The translations under genes were made by a program, and so were the position numbers. A stretch of DNA of 64,000 nt from Glycine soja (lineage: Eukaryota > Streptophyta > Magnoliopsida > Fabales > Fabaceae): positions 10,857,198-10,921,197 of the forward strand of contig NC_041020.1 in NCBI RefSeq assembly GCF_004193775.1, given 5' to 3'. Of this stretch, positions 29,020 to 40,028 are shown one piece after another. A model generated the notes under the pieces. The model saw nothing but the letters and a program-made list of their open reading frames with translations, searched no databases and was not told the DNA's origin. Each line of letters opens with the position of its first letter. Positions within the stretch are counted from its first letter, which is position 1.

Positions 29020-30740
29020 TCTTATCCGGAGCCCCATGAAATGCTTATGATTCCTGCATCATGCACAATCGAGTCTGGAGCCCCACGAATTGATTGCCTA
29101 GCGCTGTTCGTCTATCCTCCACCCTCAAATCTTATCCGGAACCCCATGAATAGCTTCTCATTCATGCATCCTCCGCCATCGAGTCCGGAGCCCCACGAAT
29201 TGATTGCCTAGCGTTGTTCGTCTATCCTCCATCCTCAAATCTTATCCAGAGCCCTCTGAAATGCTTGTCAGTCATGCATCCTCCGCAATCTTGTCTGGAG
29301 CCCCACGAATTGATTGCCTAGCGCTGTTCGTCTATCCTCCACCCTCAAATCTTATCCAGAGCCCAATGAATAGCATCTCATTCATGCATCCTCCACCATC
29401 GAGTGTGGAGCCGCATGAATTGATTGCCTAGCGCTGTTTGTCTATCCTCCACCCTCAAATCTTATCCGGAGCCCCATGAATAGCTTCTCATTCATGCATC
29501 CTCTGCCATCGAGTCCGGAGCCCCACAAATTGATTGCCTAGCGCTGTTCGTCTATCCTGCACCCTCAAATCTTATTCGGAGCCCCATGAATTGCATGTCA
29601 TTCATGCATCCTCCGCCATCGAGTTTGGAGCCCCACGAGTTGATTGCCTAGTGCTGTTCCTCGATCCTCCACCCTCAAATCTTATCCGGAGCCCAATGAA
29701 ATGCTTATGATTCCTGCATCATGCACCATCGAGTCTGGAGCCCCACGAATTGATTGCCTAGCGCTGTTCGTCTATCCTCCAACCTCAAATCTTATCCGGA
29801 ACCCCATGAATAGCTTCTCATTCATGCATCCTCCGCCATCGAGTCCGGAGCCCCACGAATTGATTGCCTAGCGCTGTTCGTCTATCCTCCATCCTCAAAT
29901 CTTATCCAGAGCCCTCTGAAATGCTTGTCAGTCATGCATCCTCCGCCATCTTGTCTGGAGCCCCACGAATTGATTGCCTAGCGCTGTTCGTCTATCCTCC
30001 ACCCTCAAATCTTATCCAGAGCCCAATGAATAGCTTCTCATTCATGCATCCTCCACCATCGAGTGTGGAGCCGCATGAATTGATTGCCTAGCGCTGTTTG
30101 TCTATCCTCCACCCTCAAATCTTATCCGGAGCCCCATGAATAGCTTCTCATTCATGCATCCTCTGCCATCGAGTACGGAGCCCCACGAATTGATTGCCTA
30201 GCGCTGTTCGTCTATCCTGCACCCTCAAATCTTATTCGGAGCCCCATGAATTGCATGTCATTCATGCATCCTCCGCCATCGAGTTTGGAGCCCCACGAGT
30301 TGATTGCCTAGTGCTGTTCCTCGATCCTCCACCCTCAAATCTTATCCGGAGCCCAATGAAATGCTTATGATTCCTGCATCATGCACCATCGAGTCTGGAG
30401 CCCCACGAATTGATTGCCTAGCGCTGTTCGTCTATCCTCCACCCTCAAATCTTATCCGGAGCCCCATGAATAGCTTCTCATTCATGCATCCTCCGCCATC
30501 GAGTCCGGAGCCCCACGAATTGATTGCCTAGCGTTGTTCGTCTATCCTCCATCCTCAAATCTTATCCAGAGCCCTCTGAAATGCTTGTCAGTCATGCATC
30601 CTCCGCCATCGAGTCTGGAGCCCCACGAATTGATTGCCTAGCGCTGTTCGTCTATCCTCCACCCTCAAATCTTATCTGGAGCCCAATGAATAGCTTCTCA
30701 TTCATGCATCCTCCACCATCGAGTGTGGAGCCGCACGAAT
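29020..30740. repeat. 6-monomer higher-order repeat, 660 bp, about 2.6 copies
   Basis: Positions 29221, 29881 and 30541 start identical 60-base stretches containing the private variant CCCTCTGAAATGC followed by GTCAGTCATGC. Only isolated changes separate copies (29287/29947 A to C, and a TTGTC variant lost in the third copy). Confidence 0.9.
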
Positions 30741-31079
30741 TGATTGCCTAGCGCTGTTCGTCTATCCTGCACCCTCAAATATTATCCGGAGCCCCATGAA
30801 TTGCTTGTCATTATTGCATCCTCCGCCATCGAGTCTGGAGCCCCACGAGTTGATTGCCTAGGGTTGTTCATCTATCCTCCACCCTTAAATCTTATCCGGA
30901 GCCCCATGAAATGCTTGTCATTTATGCATCCTTCATCATCGAGTCTAGAGCCCCACGAATTGATTGCCTAGCGCTGTTCGTCTATCCTCCACCCTCAAAT
31001 CTTATCTGGAGCCCCATGAATAGCTTCTCATTCATGCATCCTCCACCATCGAGTCTAGAGCCCCACAAATTGATTGCCT

Positions 31080-32000
31080 AGCGCTGTTCGTCTATCCTGC
31101 ACCCTCAAATCTTATCTGGAGCCCCATGAATTGCTTGTCATTCATGCATCCTCCGCCATCGAGTCTGGAGCCCCACGAGTTGATTGCCTAGCGCTGTTCG
31201 TCTATCCTCCACCCTTAAATCTTATCCGAAGCCCCATGAAATACTTGTCATTTATGCATCCTTCATCATCGAGTCTAGAGCCCCACAAATTGATTGCCTA
31301 GCGCTGTTCGTCTATCCTCCACCCTCAAATCTTATCCGGAGCCCCATGAATAGCTTCTCATTCATGCATCCTCCACCATCGAGTCTGGAGCCCCACGAAT
31401 TGATTGCCTAGCGCTGTTCGTCTATTCTGCACCCTCAAATCTTATCCGGAGCCCCATGAATTGCTTGTCATTCATGCATCCTACGCCATCGAGTCTGGAG
31501 CCCCACGAGTTGATTGCCTAGCGCTGTTCGTCTATCCTCCACCCTTAAATCTTATCCGAAGCCCCATGAAATGCTTGTCATTTATGCATCCTTCATCATC
31601 GAGTCTAGAGCCCCACAAATTGATTGCCTAGCGCTGTTCATCTATCCTCCACCCTCAAATCTTATCCGGAGCCCCATGAATAGCTTCTCATTCATGCATC
31701 CTCCACCATCGAGTCTGGAGCCCCACGAATTGATTGCCTAGTGCTGTTCATCTATTCTGCACCCTCAAATCTTATCCGGAGCCCCATGAATTGCTTGTCA
31801 TTCATGCATCCTCCGCCATCGAGTCTGGAGCCCCACGAGTTGATTGCCTAGCACCGTTCATCTGTCCTCCACCCTCAAATCTTATCCGGAGCCCCATGAA
31901 ATGCTTATCATTCATGCATCCTCCACCATCGAGTCTGGAGCCCCACAAATTTATTGCCTAGCGCTGTTCGTCTATCCTGTACCCTCAAATCTTATCCGGA
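31080..32000. repeat. 3-monomer higher-order repeat, 330 bp, at the array edge
   Basis: Landmarks 31074, 31404 and 31734, and 31184, 31514 and 31844, show a three-monomer period (a TCTGCACC monomer, a CCCTTAAATC monomer, a TAGCTTCTC monomer). The last copy loses some private variants just before the array ends. Confidence 0.8.
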
Positions 32001-32059
32001 GCCCCATGAAATGCTTGTCATTCATGCATCCTCCGCCATCGAGTCTGGAGCCGCACGAG

Positions 32060-32330
32060 GAGATCAGATTTGGTTCGACCATGCCCTCCTGGTTTCCGAC
32101 TAGTAAATTGGCGGGTGGAGGAACGCCCAAACGTTTAATGGACAAGCATAATGTAACCTTTTGTAACTTTAAAAAACTCTACGGTTGGGCCTAGGCTTAG
32201 AGTTTTCCTTTTGTTAAGGCATTATGTCTTTTGTTCTTTAAGTTATAATATAAAGATATTTCTTCATCTGTTCTTGCGCCTTTACCCATTCTCATTCATT
32301 TGCATGTTTATTTCTTTACGCTTAAAACGA
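32060..32330 (+). other. Junction segment: coding tail and intron-like sequence before pol
   Basis: The first 135 bases read open to a TAG at 32192-32194 and look like real protein (ends NFKKLYGWA). A T-rich stretch follows and ends in an AG at 32332-32333, directly before the conserved pol frame. Ogre elements are known to carry an intron between gag-protease and RT, so this may be the end of the protease ORF plus that intron. The donor site is not identified. Confidence 0.45.
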
Positions 32331-33538
32331 TACAGATCCGACGACGAGTCCCATGAAGGTACAAATACCCAGAACCCGGCCGTCAATTTCGAGCAAGAAG
32401 TGAGTCGGATGGAGAATGAAGAGGACGAGGATGTGGGGCTTCCCCCAGAGCTGGAGAGGATAATCGCTCAGGAGGACCGAGAGATGAGGCCTCATCAAGA
32501 AGAGACAGAACTTGTAGGCTTAGGAACCGACAGTGGGAAAAAGGAAGTAAAGATAGGCACGGGTATGATCGCACCCGTCCGTGAAGAATTAATAGCCCTG
32601 CTGAAAAACTACCAAGACATCTTTGCCTGGTCGTACCAAGATATGCCCGGTTTAAGTTATGACATCGTACAACACAGACTACCTCTAAATCCTGAGTGCT
32701 CTCCGGTAAAGCAAAAATTGAGGACAATGAATCCCGAGACTTCCCTGAAGATAAAAGAAAGAAACAATTTGACACTGGCTTTCTGGTTGTCGCTCGGTAC
32801 CTGGAATGGGTTGCCAACATTGTACCAGTCCCTAAGAAGGATGGGAAGGTATGAATGTGTGTGGATTATCGGGACCCCAATCGAGCCAGTCCCAAAGACA
32901 ATTTCCCTCTGCCGCACATCGACGTCCTCGTGGATAATACCGCCAATTGCACTTTGTTTTCCTTCATGGACGGTTTCTCCAGTTATAATCAGATAAAGAT
33001 GGCGCCAGAGGATATGGAAAAGACCACTTTCGTCACCCTGTGGGGGACGTTCTACTATAAAGTGATGTCCTTTGGGCTCAAGAACGCCGGGGCAACCTAT
33101 CAACGGGCTATGGTGGCTTTGTTCCACGAGATGATGCACCGAGAAATCGAAGTCTATGTAGACGACATGATCGCCAAGTCTAAAACAGAGGAGGAACACC
33201 TTGTTAATCTACGGAAGTTGTTTGAAAGGCTTAGGAAGTATCGATTGAGGTTGAACCCCGCTAAGTGCACCTTTGGGGTCAAGTCAGGGAAATTACTGGG
33301 TTTCATCGTGAGTCAGAAAAGAATAGAGGTGGACCCCGAAAAGGTAAAAGCCATCCTTGAGATGACAGAACCACGTACCGAGAAGCATGTCCGAGGATTC
33401 CTATGGCATTTGAACTACATTGCTAGATTCATATCAGAGCTCACCACTATCTGCGAGCCGTTGTTCAAGCTCTTACGCAAGAACCAATCTAGCCACTGGA
33501 ACAAGGACTGTCAAGAGGCGTTTGGAAAGATCAAATAG
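32330..33538 (+). pseudogene. Ogre/Tat pol: linker and reverse transcriptase
   Basis: This part copies RNA into cDNA in the intact family. The N-terminal linker (32334-32760) ends in the Ty3-like words DIFAWSYQDMPGL and PVKQKLR. A frameshift near 32765 moves the frame; the RT continues with FDTGFLVVARY and VANIVPVPKKDGKV, meets an in-frame TGA before MCVDYRDPNRASPKD (32855), and runs to a TAG at 33536. Conserved RT blocks visible are FPLPHIDVLVD, FSFMDGFSSYNQIKM, FGLKNAGATYQRAM, the catalytic YVDD (33155-33166) and LNPAKCTFGVKSGKLLGF. The TGA stands where family members have arginine, consistent with CGA to TGA. It cannot make a full protein. Confidence 0.9.
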
Positions 33539-34450
33539 TGCTCCATGAACCCTCCCATGCTTATGCCGCCGGTGCCCGGGAGACCTCTCATCTTGTACAT
33601 GGCGGTTTTGGATGAATCAATGGGGTGCATGCTGGGGCAACACGACGAGTCCGGGAAAAGAGAGCAAGTCGTCTACTACTTAAGTAAGAAGTTCATGGCC
33701 TGTGAGATGAACTACTCCCTGCTGAAAAGGACATGTTGTGCTTTGGTCTGGGCGTCCCACTGTTTAAGGCAGTACATGCTGAGCCATATCACCTGGCTGA
33801 TATCCAAGATGGACCCGGTCAAGTACATCTTTGAGAAACCTGCTCTCATAGGGCGAATCGCTCGGTGGCAGGTTTTGCTATTCGATTTCGATATAGTCTA
33901 TGCCACCCAAAAGGCGATAAAGAGAAGCGCCTTGGCGGACTATTTGGCTCAGCAACCTCTCAATGATTATCAACCCATGCATCCCGAGTTCCCGGATGAG
34001 GACATCATGGCCTCATTTGAAGAGAAGCTAGACAAGGACGGGGACAAATGGATCGTATGGTTCGATGGGGTGTCAAACATTCTAGGCCATGGTGTTGGGG
34101 CAACATTGGTCTCTTCGGATAGTCAACGTATACCTTTCATAGCCAGGCTGGGGTTCGACTACACCAATAAAATGGCTGAATATGAAGCATGCGCTCTGGG
34201 TGTCCAAGCAGCAATTGACTTTAACGTCAAGCTACTCAAGGTGAACGGAGACTCGGTGCTGGTGATTCACCAGTTGAGAGGAGAATGGGAGACTAGAAAC
34301 CACAAGCTGATACCCTACCAAGCCTATATCAAGGGATTGACTGAGTTCTTTGATGAGATCTCCTTCCATCATGTTCCCTGAGAGGAAAATCAAATGGCGG
34401 ATGCGCTTGCCAGTTTAGCATCCATGTTCCAGCTGACCCGCACATTGTTG
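33539..34450 (+). pseudogene. Ogre/Tat pol: RNase H and second (archaeal-type) RNase H
   Basis: Same frame as the RT after the TAG at 33536. The first RNase H (about 33580-33980) shows LDESMGCMLGQHD, YYLSKKF and KTCCAL-like residues, then IARWQVLL and ADYLAQQPL. The second RNase H (about 34040-34450) has FDGVSN, MAEYEACALG and VNGDSVLVIHQL, giving the Asp, Glu and Asp acidic residues, and ends NQMADALASLASMF. A TGA at 34379 replaces the arginine of the conserved HVPREENQMADAL motif. After 34430 the frame shifts by one. This domain order is what places the element in the Tat/Ogre group. Confidence 0.88.
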
Positions 34451-34454
34451 TCTG

Positions 34455-35340
34455 GTGGAAAAAGAGCGGGACGGTAAGCCTTGGTATTTCGATATCAAGC
34501 GATACGTTGAAAGCCAAGAGTACCCACCGGAGGCTTCCGACAACGACAAGAGGATGTTAAGGAGATTGGCAGCCGGTTTCTTCTTGAGCAGAAGCATACT
34601 ATACAAGAGAAACCATGACATGGTTTTGCTCCGCTGCGTGAATGCTAAAGAAGCTGAGAGCATGCTGGGAGAGGTCCATGAGGGCTCTTTTGGTACGCAT
34701 GCTAACAGGCACGCCATGGCTAGGAAGATCTTAAGGGCGGGCTACTATTGGCTCACCATGGAGAGCGATTGTTGTCTCCATGTGAGGAAGTGTCACAAAT
34801 GCCAGACGTTTGTAGACAATGTCAATGCTCCGCCCTTACCTCTAAATGTTTTGGCCGCACCATGGCCATTTTCCATGTGGGGAATAGATGTGATTAGGGC
34901 CATAGAGCCCAAAGCTGCGAACGAACATCGTTTCATCCTAGTGGCGATTGATTACTTCATTAAGTGGGTCGAAGCTGCATTGTACGCTAGCGTCACCAGG
35001 AGTATGGTGGTCAGGTTCATTAAAAGGGAGATTATCTGCCGGTATGGTTTGCCGAGGAAGATTATCACGGACAATGGCACCAACTTGAATAACAAGATGA
35101 TGGGGGAAATGTGCGAGGAGTTTAAGATCCAACATCACAATTCCATACCCTACAGACCTAAGATGAACGGAGCAGTGGAGGCAGCCAACAAGAATATCGA
35201 GAAGATTATCCAGAAGATGACCGCGTCATACAAGGATTGGCACGAGATGCTCCCTACATGGTTACCGAACCTCAGTGCGCACATCAACCGGGGCAATACC
35301 GTTCTCGTTGGTATATGGAATGAAGGTTGTGCTACTGTTT
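34455..35340 (+). pseudogene. Ogre/Tat pol: integrase zinc finger and catalytic core
   Basis: Open for 295 codons. The H2C2 zinc finger is visible as VHEGSFGTH followed by CHKC (about 34675-34800). The catalytic core has D in WGIDVI, D in ITDNGTN and E in NGAVEAANKN, with 35 residues between the second D and the E, as expected of D,D-35-E integrases. The N-terminal part (KPWYFDIKRYVES) links to the second RNase H. A deletion or frameshift near 35255-35280 throws the core out of frame with the C-terminal region. In an intact copy this protein inserts the cDNA into the genome. Confidence 0.9.
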
Positions 35341-35721
35341 GAGGTGGAAGTCCCGTCATTAAGAGTCTTGGTGGAGTCCGGATTAAAGGAATCAGAGTGG
35401 GACCAAGCACGTTTCGATCAGCTTAATCTCATAGAAGGCAAGCGTTTGGCCGCCATGAGCCACAGACGTTTATATCAGAAACGAGTGAAGAACGCTTTTG
35501 ACAAGAAGGTACGCTTGTGCAGGTTCAGCGAAGGGGACCTGGTGCTGAAGAAAGTCTCTCAAGCCCTGAAACACAATAGGGGAAAGTGGGCCCCGAACTA
35601 CGAAGGGCCTTTCGTCATAAAAAGGGCTTTCTCCGGAGGGGCCCTTGTGCTTGCCAACATGGATGACAAGGAACTACCTTCGCCGGTGAACTCAGACGTT
35701 GTCAAGCGATACTACGCTTAA
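35275..35721 (+). pseudogene. Ogre/Tat pol: integrase C-terminal region
   Basis: Continues the integrase in a different frame after the break near 35260. It reads TSTGAIPFSLVYGMKVV, then a basic and coiled-looking stretch, then GDLVLKKV, GKWAPNYEGPFVIKRAF and ELPSPVNSDVVKRYYA before a TAA at 35719. This last block is the usual end of Tat/Ogre polyproteins. I see no chromodomain. Confidence 0.88.
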
Positions 35722-37259
35722 GTTCTGGGGCAATTAAGGAAGTCGCTGCATGTTTTATTTTTCTGTGGTTTCCTCCAGGGATTCCTGTCCTCTGTAATTT
35801 TCTCATCACAGTCTTTTAAAAGAACGTAGGATTGGGGTTTCGATCCTCGCTTTGTGCCTTAAAAGATGTGTAGTCTTTAATGACCCGAGCCTTTTCACTC
35901 AGTCCATTGGATGCCCCAAGCGCTTAATTGAAGCTAAACCCGACAAGCTTTTGCTAAAGAATTATTGCATTTTGAAACACTCATGCATACACATATACAT
36001 GCATATTTGTTATCTTGTGACAGGGATAGGATCGTTTTAAGCAATAGTCAAATACCGCGCCAAATCCAAGACAGAGATGAATCAAGGTAAGTGGTAACGT
36101 GGCCACGATTTGCTGCGCAATGTCATTTCCTGCTTTCAGGTACTTGGGGACGGGCACGAATGGATGTTAGGCCCATGATCAACATATCGCTGTCCCGTGT
36201 CGAGCTCCGGACAATCGAGAAGCGCTACTGGGAGGCAGCCTAGTATCCTTTAAATTCCTACCTATTATTGTTGTCGTTTCTTTAAGATAATGATCGGATG
36301 CCTAACTTACCCTAAGGGTTTCGAGTAAGCGAACGCCGACTCATAGAGAGCGCGTACTTTCTTCAAAAAAAATGTGTAGGGTTAGTTCGCCTCGGCGAGC
36401 ACCCCCTGCACGAAATGGTTTAAAAGAAAGAGGGAGTGCAGTTTTTCACCCAAAGAACTTCTCCCCCTCACTTAAGAACGCAGCACTCACGGGATTTATA
36501 GTTTTTTCTCACCCTAGGCCACCATTGTGTGCTTTTTGCTTCCATTTTAGTGCCCTTGCCACCTCATACAAGTAAGTGCACTATCCTTTGGTCTCTAGCT
36601 TTCCGTTGATGCATTTGTATGTTCTAAATTATACATTTTTTGGCCAATTTCGTGAGGCAATTTGGGACAAATTCATGCTGTAATTTATCGAATTGGGAGG
36701 ATGTGGGGGATGGCCTTAGGCCTAGGTGATGTTCTGAAATGATTGGGCAGGCCACATTGCCCCCATCCCTTTGCTGTTTATACCCAAAAGTGCGCCCACC
36801 AAGTGCTCGGTGAAATGCCTCAATGGCATTTGCACATAAGTTTGTGAATATTGCTTATAGATTTGGTTTGTGCATATATGGTTGCCATTTTTGGATGTGT
36901 GGACAGCTTTTGGAAGTTAGGGTAAATGCCGAAATATGACTTAGGCCTAGGAACCCAAGCCTTTGATTTTGAATGCAAGAAGGCATGAAAATGAGAGCAT
37001 GTTGGTGAGGTTTCCCCTTTAGGCCAGCACTTGGTTTGGGCTGCACCATGACGATTTCTTTGTACCTAGATGGTGTGAAAATGTTGTTCACCATGTACAT
37101 GTGTATATAGAATAGGTAGCAAGAGGCAGACACCTTTCAAATAAAGCATACATATGTTGAATAGTTAGCCAAATGCTTTGTGAGTATGCATGTATGTTGA
37201 ATATGGCACAAAAATGCTTCTCAAAATAGGAATATATGACATGAAATTGCCTTTCAAAA

Positions 37260-37294
<35 letters not shown>

Positions 37295-37797
37295 TTAGTA
37301 ATACAAAAATTGCCTTTCCAATGAATGTGTAACATGAAATTGTTTTTTTTTTCAAATGAGTGTAAATATGTGTGAACGTACATAGCATGAAGCTGCCTCT
37401 CAGGTGTATGACCATAATGTAAACATGTAGCAAAAATGTTGTTCAAATGAAGTAGATAGGTGGCAAAAATGCTTGGCAAAATATATGTGTATGTTTAGAT
37501 AAGTAGGCAAGGTGCCTTGCAAAATATGTATGTTGGATAGTTTTGCATGTAGCATAAGAAAATTATTTGCAAACGAAAGTAGGCGCATCTCATAAAATGC
37601 CGTTCACCAAAGGAAAGATGTGGGTAAATGTATGTATGTCCTAGGAAAAGTCGTGTGTTAATGCATAAGTTTTTCTTTTAAAATTCATGATGATGTTCGC
37701 TTTTTGTAGGAAAGAAGTGTACGCTGTTTTTGCTTGGTTTAGCTTTTGTTTTAATTGGTTTTCTTGAACTAACTTCCCGAATGTTTTTTCGTAGGAA
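35722..37797 (+). other. Noncoding stretch between pol and the extra ORF
   Basis: I see no recognisable gene. A GTAAGT word at 36572-36577 and a T-rich acceptor TTTTTTCGTAG ending at 37794, just before the next ORF's ATG, would fit a 1.2-kb intron, but no transcript evidence is available. An (AT)n run lies inside. Confidence 0.5.
37262..37291. repeat. (AT)15 microsatellite
   Basis: Thirty bases of uninterrupted AT dinucleotide in an A/T-rich stretch. Confidence 0.97.
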
Positions 37798-38403
37798 ATG
37801 ACTCCAAAGAAACTCTCCACGAAGAGGTCTAGAAGAGACGTCACAAGAGCAGGATCCAGTGCTTCCCCAGAGTTTGATAGTCATCGTTTTCGGAGTGCCG
37901 AGCACCAGCAGCGCTTTGAGGCCATCAGGGGATGGTCATTCCACAGGGAGAGGCATGTCCAGCTCAGGGAAGATGAGTACACAGACTTCCAGGAGGAGAT
38001 AGCTCGTAGGCATTGGACACCTCTAGTGACTCCCATGGCCAAGTTCGACCTTGAGATAGTCCTAGAGTTCTATGCTGATGCCTGGCCCATAGAGGAGGGC
38101 GTTCGGGACATGCGCTCATGGGTGAGGGGGCAGTGGATTCCCTTTGACGTAGATGCCCTCAGCCAGTTCCAGGGAGACCCGCTGATCTTGGAGGAAGGCC
38201 AGTAGTCTGAGTTCAGCCAGAGGAGGAGCCAGGCAGACGATTTCGATGAGGAAGCCATCGCCCAGCTGCTGTGCATATCGGGGCAGGATTTCGCCTGGAC
38301 CGCTGCAGGGAGACGAGTGCAGATCATGCGCACCAGCATGACTACCTTGACCAAGATATGGATGACATTGCTGCTCAGCAATGTCTTGCCTTGCTCAGCA
38401 TGA
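37798..38403 (+). pseudogene. Putative plant transposon protein (Transposase_32-like), truncated
   Basis: The ATG at 37798 opens a 135-codon frame that meets a TAG at 38203. The same frame then reads on as coding-like sequence to 38403. Recognised blocks are FDSHRFRSAEHQQRFE, LEIVLEFYADAW, VRGQWIPFDVDALSQF, then beyond the stop EEAIAQLLCISGQDF and AAGRRVQIMRTSMTTLT. These match my memory of the plant domain Pfam calls putative plant transposon protein (Transposase_32). Function is unknown. Such ORFs occur in large legume Ty3 elements. The C-terminal half seems lost after 38403. Assignment is from memory, without a search. Confidence 0.7.
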
Positions 38404-39761
38404 CTAACCATTGCATTCTTTTCCGTTTGCTTTGTGATTTGATGTAGGTAGGCCGTGTGTGCCCTCATCTGCACGACCTTTTAAAAAAAATGAAATGATA
38501 AAATAATAATAACTTAATAGATGAAGAATAAATAAAAATAAAATTGGTTAGCTAAAAAACCAACATGCTTTTGAAAAAAAAAAATAACTTCCAGCTTTTC
38601 TTTCAAAAAATTCACTGATCATAACCAGTTCTTGAAAAAAATGTGTATGCACCTGAAGGGTGAGTGAGTGCTGTGAAAATTTTCCCGAACGCCCAAAATG
38701 AACTTGGATGAATGCATGAATTGATAAAGGAGCATATTTTGGAAACACTGGGTTGACTTAAATAGGAAGAAATGAATCATGAACCCTAGTGTCACATGAC
38801 CATAAAAACTTGATGCTTGAGTGTCCGCGTGGGTGCATGCATGACCAGTTTTGCATAAAATTTCCTAATCATCATTGTTGCATGTGTATCATGGAAATAT
38901 TGTGGGACATCTCCTTTATCCCTGAATCGCTGGCCAAACCAACACCCTGACATATATCATGTCCAGCCGTTCTACAAGCCTTGAGCCAAAATTCCGACTC
39001 ACCATAAACCTTGACCCAGGGTGAGAATGCCCATCCTTGCCTTTGAAAGCAAAAAGGAAAGAAAAGAAAATTCCTGATCAAAAGATTGGAAGAAAGCAAA
39101 AAGAAAAATAAAGAAAACTCCCGATCAAAGATCGGAAGAAAACAAAAGAAAAATGCATAAAGGTCTTTGGACCAGACAATATCTGAATAATACAGAGTTG
39201 TCACCACCAAATAAGGAAACAAAGGAAACCACGACCTAAAGTGGTCCTCTCCCTTTGATTGCCAACCAAGATCCTGTGCGCTAGCAACTTTCTCGCCCCG
39301 CACTAAACAAAAACAAAAAAGGAAAAGGCCTAAACACTCAGAGCCAAATTCCCCTCCAAAAACACTATTCCCAAGAAAAAGTCCTATTGATCCATGATCA
39401 CGCGTGTAATCTTTGATTTGATAGGAAATGAGTTGCAAAATAAAGTCATGACATATTTATGGTTTGGAATTAGGATGAAACACTTACATGTATGAGATTG
39501 ATACACTTCGAGTGATTTTCTTCTATTTTGGTTGAACCCAGTGTTTCCTCTAAATGTTCGTTTAGAGACGAACGCTAACATCCAAAATCTCATTTATGGT
39601 TATGAGAAAATTTCATCAGCACACTCTCCTTTCCCAATAGACATTGTTTTTCACCAAAAATCATGTGTTGCTCTGATCAGTTGGAGGTTTTGTTGCTTTA
39701 CTAAAGCATGTTCGCATTTTAGTGAAGGAACACCAAGACTATTTTAGTCTCACTTTTGAAA
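38404..39761 (+). other. Purine-rich noncoding stretch
   Basis: No gene seen. It is A-rich and purine-rich, with two imperfect copies (about 39075-39160) of a GATCAAA...GGAAGAAA...CAAAA motif. This is typical of the 3' untranslated part of large Ty3 elements. Confidence 0.5.
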
Positions 39762-39810
39762 GAACTACGTAGGTCTGAGTTCCTCATCACAAATTAAGGA
39801 TACATAGAAG

Positions 39811-39827
39811 CAAAAGCCTCGCTTTTG
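39811..39827 (+). other. Hairpin, 3'-region copy 1 (7-bp stem)
   Basis: CAAAAGC, loop CTC, GCTTTTG, followed by GTCGACC; upstream context is GAACTACGTAGG. Confidence 0.8.
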
Positions 39828-40011
39828 TCGACCACCCCACCTTTTGCTATCATGACCCAAGAGTCTGGTAGCATGCGGAGACACCTTCCGGTTATCCGCA
39901 CCTCGTCATTCGGAGATGTCAGCATCTCTCGGTAGAGACTATTTTAGTCTCGTACAAAAGTAAGAACTACGTTGGTTTGAATTCCTCATCGCGATTGAGG
40001 ATACGTAGGAG

Positions 40012-40028
40012 CAAAAGCCCCGCTTTTG
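40012..40028 (+). other. Hairpin, 3'-region copy 2 (7-bp stem)
   Basis: CAAAAGC, loop CCC, GCTTTTG; preceded by ATACGTAGGAG and followed by TCGACC. Confidence 0.8.

Larger units (their letters stand above)
1..32059. repeat. 110-bp satellite array, about 290 monomers
   Basis: Head-to-tail tandem array starting before the window and ending at 32059. Each monomer contains the words GGAGCCCCATGAATTG, CATTCATGCATCCTCC, GAGTCTGGAGCCCCAC, GATTGCCTAGCGCTG and CACCCTCAAATCTTATC in that order. The TTGCCTAG word recurs every 110 bp, for example at 401, 511, 731, 951 and 1171. Between about 15840 and 25500, and again from 25570 to 32000, register is kept with no net indel. Monomers differ from each other mainly by substitutions. 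No gene, spacer or interspersed element interrupts the array. It has no resemblance that I recall to the roughly 91-92-bp soybean centromere repeats. Whether it is centromeric, pericentromeric or subtelomeric cannot be told from sequence alone. Confidence 0.98.

Noticed and set aside
1..32059. CRISPR-like array
   Set aside because: There are no unique spacers: the whole 110-bp unit repeats, and the flanks are plant retrotransposon sequence.
71..32194. Dozens of 75-91-codon open frames across the first 32 kb as a protein family
   Set aside because: They recur every 110 bp because of the satellite. Most begin at TTG, not ATG. Since 110 is not a multiple of three, each runs through two monomers and hits the same TAG. 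They are a by-product of the repeat.
32383..33199. Minus-strand open frames of 145 and 180 codons
   Set aside because: They lie antisense to well conserved RT sequence on the + strand and have no family resemblance.
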